Shown here piece after piece: positions 6,901-11,472 of a DNA stretch of 12,809 nucleotides (its first letter is position 1; every line of letters starts with the position of its first letter). Below the pieces are notes generated by a model. That model saw nothing but the letters and a program-made list of their open reading frames with translations. It ran no database searches and was not told the origin of the DNA. The position numbers and the translations under genes are program-made. The DNA comes from Cyanobacteria bacterium UBA1186 (GTDB lineage Bacteria; Cyanobacteriota; Vampirovibrionia; Gastranaerophilales; Gastranaerophilaceae): NCBI GenBank assembly GCA_002309875.1, contig DBYM01000024.1, positions 33,767-46,575 on the forward strand. The letters are read 5' to 3'.

Positions 6901-9488
6901 AATTCGTTAACTTTTTGAGTTACTGTTTCTGCATATTTGTCGTTCAGTGAGGTTGAGAAATCTTTAATTGCAACGAAGTTATCAAGTATTTTGGCAAGTG
7001 CATTGGCTCTTGTCTTTGTAGATTCTGCCGACAATTCGTTGATTTGTGTTCCGAGTTCATCGATTACACTCTTTATTGCATCAATATTCGTTTTATTCAA
7101 AGAGTTTACTGATGTTGTTAAATTTTCAATGTCGCTTTTGCTTTGCTTGCTCACATCCTGTTTGAACTCAGAAACCTTATCAAGCAATGCAATTTTAAAG
7201 CCTGATAATTTTGATTCAAAATCGGATTTTAAATCGCCGGTTGCACTTAATATACCTTCGAATTTGTCATTTGTATTTTCGTTGCTTGATCCGACTGACT
7301 GTTTTAATTCATTATATAAATCCTGAATTTCCAGAAGTTTTGAATATGAATATTTTATATCATTCTTTATTTCATTTGTGTTTTCGGTTGTTGATATAAT
7401 CAGTTTTTCAAAGTTGCTTGAATTTTCTTCATCAAACTTTTTCAGACTTTCATCTACCTGAACTTTTATAACGTTTACTATGTCTCTGACGCTTTCGACA
7501 TAACTCATGTTTGCTTCTTTTACCGTTCTTGCCACATCGTCGATTTTTGTGTCTATTGCATCATCATTTCCCGATTTAATTTCGCTTATATAGGTCAATG
7601 TATCAATTATTGAAGACGAAATATTGTCTAAGATTGGTCTGATTTCTGCCAAAGCACTTGCCTGAGCCTTTTTGAGTTCATCTTCAACAATGTCAAATTT
7701 CTTGATTATAAGTTCATATTTGTCATATAGGTCTTTTGTTACCTTTTCGGAAACATCGGTTGTTGAAGTTTCAAGAGCAGTCGTAATTTCCTGCTTTGAA
7801 GCATATAAATCAACTCTAAGGTCTTTGACAGTTGTTACAAAATCAAGCGCAAGAACGTCCTGGACTGCTGATTTAAGTTCTTCAAATTCTTTTTTTACAT
7901 TTCCTACTTCAACAACGGAAGAATCCATTTTGTATTCAAGTACATTTGAAACATTCTTGATTTCTTCAACCTTTTCAACAAGTTTGCTTGAGGAATTCGA
8001 TATTGAATATTCCTGGTTGTCCAGCGAAGATTTCAGCATATTTTCATAAGCGGACAGTCTGTCCGTTATGCTCGAGAAAATTGCGTTATTTGCGGATACT
8101 GAATTTTCATCTATTTGTGAGACCACGTTTTTGAGTTCCGAAATGTTTACCAAAACAGAACCAAAACTTTTTTCGCATAATGCTGATATTTCCGTTTGTG
8201 TCTTATTAATCCTGTTATTTAGTGAATCCGCACTTGACGAAATGTCGTTTAAAACTCTTGTAATATTCGCATCGTTAAGTGTATTAATTTTTTCTGCCGC
8301 TTCTGAAATGCTTGATTTAACATTTGTTTCGGCGTCTGTTATTGTGGTCTTCAGTTCTTTAAAATTAACGTTTATATCAAGAGCATTAATCATTGAAACA
8401 ATGTTCTTGATTTCTTCATTAGATGCGTTTAGGTTTGTGCTTAAGGTTTCAGAGCCTTCGGTCAGATTTTTAAGTATAGATTCCAGTGATGTTTTAAATT
8501 CATCAAACTTTGAATCGGAATTGATTTTGTTAATCCCTTCTTCTAATATTTTCAATTCATCTAAAACAAGTTGTGTGTTTTTATCATCAGTATCTTCAAG
8601 GAAGGTCTTCAAACTCGCAATAATATTGACTGAGGCGTCGATTTTATCCGCAAGCGTTTCTACTCTTTGATATTTTTCGCTTAAATCGGATACAGATGTG
8701 GCAATTTCTTCCGATTGTGCCGTTAATTCAAAGATCTTTTGATTTGTTGATGTAATGTCCTCTTTTGAAAGCACATTCTTGAGCGAATCATCAAGTTGTT
8801 CGGTTTTCTTATCAAGCATTTGTAATGCCGATAAAACCGTATTTGATGACATTTCAATGTTTGATAATGTACCTGAGAACTTATCAAGATACTCAGTTTT
8901 ATCAATAGACGTAATTGTCTTAATGATAGTTTTGAAATTGTCGTTCAGGCTGATTACTATAGAATCAAAGCCATTGCTTAAGCGTTCCAGATCAGGTTTT
9001 AAGAGTGTAATATTCTTGATTATGTCTTTCTTGTCAGAATCGTCGGAACGCATTGCTTCCAATCTTAATGCAATATTATCAAGAGTTTCTTTCTGTGTAA
9101 CGACTTCCTTTGAGAATACGGTTAAGTTTGTAGCAACTATATCAAAAAGTTCTTTAATTTCTGCAGATTTTGGTAATTCTCCGCTGTTTTTCAGCAGGTT
9201 TGAAAAAAGAGATTCAATTGCACCAAATTTTGATAAAAGCACCCCGTGTCTCTCATCAAGATTTTGTTTTAATTCGGAGAGAAAAACTTTGATAAGGTCA
9301 ATGTCTTCTTCCGTATTGATTTTTTCAAGTTTTGTATTAATACCTGTTAATAACCTGTCAACATCTGAAGTATTCAAAACTCCCTGCGCTCTGATTGAGT
9401 TCAGCAGTGTTTTAATGGTGTTAAAGTTCTCGTTAATATCCGTAGTCATTCCGGAGTTCAATTCAGTAGAATTTTCAATATCTGCCAT
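3954..9488 (-). CDS. Giant proline-poor coiled-coil protein (1,844 residues)
   Basis: I recognise no family. Almost the whole chain is charged/hydrophobic-alternating helix rich in Ser, Asp, Glu, Lys, Ile, Leu and Asn. By eye it has only six prolines, two tryptophans (W977, W1685) and three cysteines (C438, C1377, C1423), which fits a long coiled coil or string of helical bundles. There is no signal peptide, membrane helix, catalytic motif or nucleotide-binding loop, so it is probably a cytoplasmic structural or scaffold protein of about 205 kDa. The segment from about 1580 to 1750 looks less regular and may be a folded region; coiled coil resumes to the end. ATG 9488-9486 has a weak GGGAT site about 11 nt upstream and a good promoter. 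Its TAA is overlapped by the glcD start, making it the first gene of the unit. The open frame is certain; the role is unknown. Confidence 0.95.
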   Translation of the reverse strand: MADIENSTELNSGMTTDINENFNTIKTLLNSIRAQGVLNTSDVDRLLTGINTKLEKINTEEDIDLIKVFLSELKQNLDERHGVLLSKFGAIESLFSNLLKNSGELPKSAEIKELFDIVATNLTVFSKEVVTQKETLDNIALRLEAMRSDDSDKKDIIKNITLLKPDLERLSNGFDSIVISLNDNFKTIIKTITSIDKTEYLDKFSGTLSNIEMSSNTVLSALQMLDKKTEQLDDSLKNVLSKEDITSTNQKIFELTAQSEEIATSVSDLSEKYQRVETLADKIDASVNIIASLKTFLEDTDDKNTQLVLDELKILEEGINKINSDSKFDEFKTSLESILKNLTEGSETLSTNLNASNEEIKNIVSMINALDINVNFKELKTTITDAETNVKSSISEAAEKINTLNDANITRVLNDISSSADSLNNRINKTQTEISALCEKSFGSVLVNISELKNVVSQIDENSVSANNAIFSSITDRLSAYENMLKSSLDNQEYSISNSSSKLVEKVEEIKNVSNVLEYKMDSSVVEVGNVKKEFEELKSAVQDVLALDFVTTVKDLRVDLYASKQEITTALETSTTDVSEKVTKDLYDKYELIIKKFDIVEDELKKAQASALAEIRPILDNISSSIIDTLTYISEIKSGNDDAIDTKIDDVARTVKEANMSYVESVRDIVNVIKVQVDESLKKFDEENSSNFEKLIISTTENTNEIKNDIKYSYSKLLEIQDLYNELKQSVGSSNENTNDKFEGILSATGDLKSDFESKLSGFKIALLDKVSEFKQDVSKQSKSDIENLTTSVNSLNKTNIDAIKSVIDELGTQINELSAESTKTRANALAKILDNFVAIKDFSTSLNDKYAETVTQKVNELTENFNSVKAILNKVDENVDGDMTRQLSIIESNFETLVSQITILFEKTNNSMSEKINEEFSDVSDKMQEILTEKLETYKYKIEESFDNLQQKAQAQTDYLQDRISNLNTVLKSIWDEQTEDNLKEIEKISEKLQGILDEKLEISQNDYIALKERLNVLVEDISGENKRLTQDLKLQLDEIVQYINSVLDVQAQDMSGFQNDIKTTIDNRAEELRNIALEGKQQLAEVENSVSEKLGAIRAQHAELSANQTGTIEKYAEEIKQQLEYQAQAVETGKNAITQALKQELKIISGDIEKETDAVIAEVIEQFDIIKTSNADDIIALSTKMEDIVSSQIYDNIEDLKAYLDIKTDDSAIIEKLDNLKNTLVSSFENLVLNVDKMLDSGVFNSAMADFRVANELLVNSAIDNMNDKIESFVNENLKTIAGVLTADTQKVEEKLSLFDKKFVDTITDKFEEIKIISNKTDNSFEEIKRFIGDIISDFEGVKDTLSDKIDTLTSTIEVTSEQTNKELRNLNDCFENLRSQISSKSFDEAFQSSINKQISNLEDLVNEQLGYIEDINDLCGANLPDVAELNSMVKGSVISSLDKITDKLDSQNIEDNIKQAKTEIITQILNVFNQISFAAEQEEILDFIQEKHDELINVLSRIVSSTDKINTIKNDIALINDKINSIISAEGDVDYIYSLQDLESDIANLRVILNEMKEHAESQEFEELVSSTNDIYNLVESIKTDLPTRQDFNEMAEDIVSISSRTNKLLLSSDESYKMLQDNLQDFKLVIDDIDERTKNFAKESGMDRIDSKLNALNTMMVNGSKTNQVFNQVFEYLAEWVDNAGSQINAIADKVVSLEDIGQIKDMLVGLKSDAEDNSTNDEMVEALGTVFDKQNKKMAAMEKKLDKLIVDNNVIKNNSQLDISPVEDTLNKFLVSMEEKFAAQQDKISSLEAKLGSVMKYIDEKATTQLSKKVGGMDRQIAKLNKSIEKIASHVAEK

Positions 9489-9530
9489 AAAAATCTATCC
9501 CATAATCGTACAATAATACATTCATAGATT

Positions 9531-9560
9531 ATTATATAATAAAGACAAAAATAGTGACAA
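9531..9560 (-). promoter_or_regulatory. Promoter of the giant-gene operon
   Basis: On the minus strand TTGTCA (9560-9555) is followed by an 18-nt spacer and a perfect TATAAT (9536-9531). This predicts transcription from about 9524 and a leader near 36 nt before ATG 9488. The -10 is part of the palindrome ATTATATAAT (9531-9540), so TATAAT also reads on the other strand, but no matching -35 lies at the right distance for that direction. Confidence 0.6.
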
Positions 9561-9582
9561 ATATAAAATTTTTTCTTAATAT
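9554..9582 (+). promoter_or_regulatory. Possible spmA promoter, back-to-back with the giant-gene promoter
   Basis: GTGACA (9554-9559, five of six consensus bases) is followed by 17 nt and TAATAT (9577-9582, a weaker -10). The -35 is the same DNA as the -35 of the minus-strand promoter, so both could not be occupied at once. The start would fall near 9589, at the spmA ATG itself, giving a leaderless message. This fits the absence of a purine-rich ribosome site before spmA. Confidence 0.35.
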
Positions 9583-9588
9583 TGATTT

Positions 9589-10173
9589 ATGAATTATGTT
9601 TTTTTCATACTGATAGCAATATCAATAATCTTTGGTTTTATGTTCGGGAAAATCGACGCAGTCGTAAATTCGATGTTCCAAAGTTGTGAACTTGCCGTAA
9701 AAATAGCCCTTTCTTTAATCGGTATAATGGCATTTTGGCTTGGTATAATGCGTATAGCGGAGAAATCAGGGCTTATTCAGTTCGTTTCAAAACTTATTTA
9801 TCCGCTTCTAAAGCCGCTTTTTAAAGATATTAAGAAGGATTCTCCTGCATTGGGCGATATTACTATGAGTCTGAGTGCAAATGCTCTTGGCTTAACTAAT
9901 GCGGCTACGCCTATCGGCTTAAAAGTTATGAAAGAATTGCAGGAGGATAATACCGACAAGGATAAAGCAACCGACAGTATGTGTATGTTTTTAGGTATGA
10001 ATACTGCAGGATTTCAGATTATTCCCGCAACAGTAATTGCAATACTTGCGGGATTAGGCGCCAAAAATCCGACCATAATTGTTTTACCGACTCTGATTGT
10101 TACAACTCTTGCCTTCATTTCTGCGATAATTGTTACATTGATTTTAAGAAAATTATGGAGGGATAAATGCTAG
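9589..10173 (+). CDS. spmA: Spore maturation protein A-like membrane protein (nucleoside-recognition/Gate domain)
   Basis: At 194 residues it is almost exactly the length of Bacillus SpmA. Membrane helices lie near residues 3-19, 38-57, 142-157 and 162-186. The signature segment NALGLTNAATPIGLKVMKEL (98-117) and the GFQIIPATVIAI stretch after it are characteristic of the SpmA half of this Gate-domain (nucleoside recognition, PF07670-type) family. In Bacillus, SpmA and SpmB are needed for spore core dehydration, but homologues occur widely in bacteria that do not sporulate, where the transported or sensed molecule is unknown. No sporulation gene is seen nearby. The ATG has no ribosome binding site, consistent with a leaderless start. 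It overlaps spmB by 7 nt, the classic pairing. Confidence 0.95.
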   Translation: MNYVFFILIAISIIFGFMFGKIDAVVNSMFQSCELAVKIALSLIGIMAFWLGIMRIAEKSGLIQFVSKLIYPLLKPLFKDIKKDSPALGDITMSLSANALGLTNAATPIGLKVMKELQEDNTDKDKATDSMCMFLGMNTAGFQIIPATVIAILAGLGAKNPTIIVLPTLIVTTLAFISAIIVTLILRKLWRDKC

Positions 10174-10706
10174 AAAAAATATCAGTGGGCATTCTCCCCG
10201 TAATGATTTTAGTTATACTCGCAGCAGGTGTTATTAAAAAAGTACCTGTTTATGAAGAATTTGTAGAAGGTGCAAGGGACGGGTTTAAGGTCTCAATCTC
10301 TATAATTCCTTATCTTGTGGCGCTAATTGTTGCAGTTTCTATGTTCAGAGCATCAGGAGCAATGGATTGGATTGCATCAGTGTTCAGTTTCGTTCTTGAT
10401 AAATTTTCTGTATCGGCAGATATTGTTCCTATTATGTTTACACGCTCTTTATCAGGCTCGGCAACACTCGGTCTGTTTTCGGAATTAGCGGCAAAACACG
10501 GGGCGGACTCGTTTGTTACCCTGATGGCTGCAATAATGGTAGGCAGTTCGGAAACAACGTTCTATGTTTTATCGGTATATTTTGGTTCAGTAGGGATAAA
10601 AAAATTCAGATATGCGCTCCTGACAGGGGTAATTGCCGACATTATTGGAATTGTATTAGCAATTTGGGTTGCGCGGGCGTTTTTTCTTGCCAGCACTGGG
10701 TTGTAG
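10167..10706 (+). CDS. spmB: Spore maturation protein B-like membrane protein
   Basis: At 179 residues it matches the usual SpmB length. Hydrophobic helices lie near 7-23, 46-62, 64-78, 115-140 and 150-175. The family signatures FTRSLSGSATLGL (91-103) and MVGSSETTFYVLSVYFG (124-140), then IKKFRYAL, are clear. It presumably forms a complex with SpmA; fusions of the two occur in other bacteria. The ATG follows a strong GGAGGG site at 5-nt spacing and lies inside the last codons of spmA, so the two are translationally coupled. Its final 65 bp are also coding on the opposite strand for the zinc-ribbon protein. The next plus-strand terminator is 512 nt downstream, beyond that opposite gene. Confidence 0.95.
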   Translation: MLEKISVGILPVMILVILAAGVIKKVPVYEEFVEGARDGFKVSISIIPYLVALIVAVSMFRASGAMDWIASVFSFVLDKFSVSADIVPIMFTRSLSGSATLGLFSELAAKHGADSFVTLMAAIMVGSSETTFYVLSVYFGSVGIKKFRYALLTGVIADIIGIVLAIWVARAFFLASTGL

Positions 10707-11019
10707 TTCTCGGTCGGATATCTTCTATAACCTCCTGTTTGATTAATGCTGCAAAGTTTATATCAATAAAGTTTATTCCCGGAAGTTTTTCTACAATATA
10801 TTCATCAGAGCCGCAATTTGTACAATAGTGATTTTGCGGACGTATTTCCCCTTTTGCGACCATTGCTTTCATTTTAACTCCGCAGCAGGCACAACGTGTT
10901 ATGTACCATTCATTGCGGATTGGTTTTCCGCAGTCCGGGCAGTAGCCGAATTCCATATCCGGAGTTATTTTGTCGTGAAAGCATTGCTTTTTAAGATTGA
11001 ATAAATTAGTTAAAAACAT
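10642..11019 (-). CDS. Small multi-CxxC zinc-ribbon protein
   Basis: This 125-residue protein shows three Cys knuckles: CPDCG (27-31), CACCG (43-47) and CTNCG (66-70). The first two probably form one zinc ribbon. The third needs another pair of ligands, perhaps C13 and H15 (the C-F-H near the start), so the second site may be incomplete. No DNA-binding or enzymatic domain is otherwise recognised; such ribbons often mediate nucleic-acid or protein binding. ATG 11019-11017 has AGAGAGGT about 8 nt upstream. An earlier ATG at 11024 is in another frame and closes after four codons. The C-terminal 21 residues are antisense to the end of spmB, so this tail may be under little selection. The Cys pattern and good ribosome site make the gene credible; its function is unknown. 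Confidence 0.8.
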   Translation of the reverse strand: MFLTNLFNLKKQCFHDKITPDMEFGYCPDCGKPIRNEWYITRCACCGVKMKAMVAKGEIRPQNHYCTNCGSDEYIVEKLPGINFIDINFAALIKQEVIEDIRPRTTTQCWQEKTPAQPKLLIQFQ

Positions 11020-11217
11020 TCCATTACCTCTCTGACTTAGTATTTGTTTAATACTTTTTTACAAAAAAGCAATTATTGTTAAGAATTGTAAATTAAAACA
11101 CCCAAAACAGGCAATTATATTGGGCAAAAATACTTTTTATATATGACAGGGATATTAGGTAAAATCTTTCATAATATATCATTTCATTATACTACACTTC
11201 ACACACATTAAGTTTTT

Positions 11218-11242
11218 AGAGTCAATTTTGACTCTTTTTTTT
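11218..11242 (+). terminator. Rho-independent terminator, plus strand
   Basis: AGAGTCAATTTTGACTCT is a perfect stem of seven base pairs with a four-base ATTT loop, running directly into a T-run to 11242. The T-run is only on the plus strand side; the minus strand would end in a short run of A-rich sequence, so termination is for rightward transcripts. The nearest upstream plus-strand genes are spmA/spmB, 512 nt away across the opposite zinc-ribbon gene, unless an unrecognised short transcript starts closer. Confidence 0.8.
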
Positions 11243-11318
11243 AGGGCTTAAATCAACTAAAAGCATGCTCGTGCGTAGTTTAAAACGGTGTACTTTTGTA
11301 AATATTGCTTTAAAATCC

Positions 11319-11347
11319 TTGTTTTTTTCTCAAAAAATAAGTATAAT
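11319..11347 (+). promoter_or_regulatory. Sigma70-type promoter upstream of the membrane-protein gene
   Basis: TTGTTT (11319-11324) is followed by exactly 17 nt and a perfect TATAAT (11342-11347), predicting a start near 11354 and a leader of about 120 nt before the proposed TTG start at 11473. A weaker TATAAA (11432-11437) without a clear -35 is an alternative. Confidence 0.55.
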
Positions 11348-11368
11348 AATTACACTTAATCGTAAAAT

Positions 11369-11403
11369 AATTGTAACAATATTGCCGAAAATTGTAACAA
11401 TAT
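11369..11403. promoter_or_regulatory. Two identical 14-bp repeats with palindromic cores, 21 bp apart
   Basis: AATTGTAACAATAT occurs at 11369-11382 and again at 11390-11403. Each holds the perfect 5-1-5 palindrome ATTGTAACAAT. The 21-bp period is two turns of B-DNA, so two dimers would bind on the same face. The sites lie about 16-50 nt downstream of the predicted transcription start from 11354, which suits repression, or upstream of a later start, which suits activation. The binding protein is not recognised. Confidence 0.55.
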
Positions 11404-11458
11404 AGCAAATATCAAAAATCAAAATACTTAATATAAATGTGTTGGTAAATACATAAAT

Positions 11459-11463
11459 AAGGA
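11459..11463 (+). promoter_or_regulatory. Ribosome binding site that supports a TTG start
   Basis: AAGGA ends 9 nt before TTG 11473. An in-frame TAA at 11458-11460 overlaps it and rules out earlier starts. GTG 11467 and TTG 11464 are in frame but lie 3 nt or less from this site, and the first in-frame ATG (11578) falls inside the conserved-looking region. Confidence 0.6.
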
Positions 11464-11472
11464 TTGGTGTCG

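Larger units (their letters stand above)
11020..11472. other. 453-bp AT-rich intergenic region with regulatory sites
   Basis: No substantial gene is seen. From left to right it holds the ribosome site of the zinc-ribbon gene; a small inverted repeat AGTATT-tgttt-AATACT (11039-11055); a minus-strand TATAAT (11119-11114) that could be the -10 of the zinc-ribbon gene but lacks a good -35; and a 22-codon plus-strand ORF (11143-11211) without a ribosome site. These are followed by a rho-independent terminator (11218-11242), a promoter (11319-11347), paired palindromic repeats (11369-11403) and the leader of the membrane-protein gene. No tRNA or recognised riboswitch was found. Confidence 0.7.

Noticed and set aside
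3954..9488. Methyl-accepting chemotaxis protein or adhesin identity for the giant protein
   Set aside because: There is no membrane helix, no signal peptide, no conserved chemoreceptor hairpin tip and no autotransporter or anchor domain; only generic coiled-coil resemblance.
8755..9516. A 253-codon open frame on the plus strand, opposite the start of the giant gene
   Set aside because: It is Ser/Phe/Leu/Ile-rich, as expected for the antisense of a Ser/Glu/Lys/Asp-rich coiled coil. It has no ribosome site or domain and lies wholly over a much better frame. The same applies to plus-strand frames at 3994-4461, 5278-5901, 6937-7326, 7672-8049 and 8068-8670.
11055..11070. CTTTTTT-ac-AAAAAAG as a hairpin
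   Set aside because: A two-base loop and an A/T-only stem cannot form a stable hairpin; it is a simple A/T tract.
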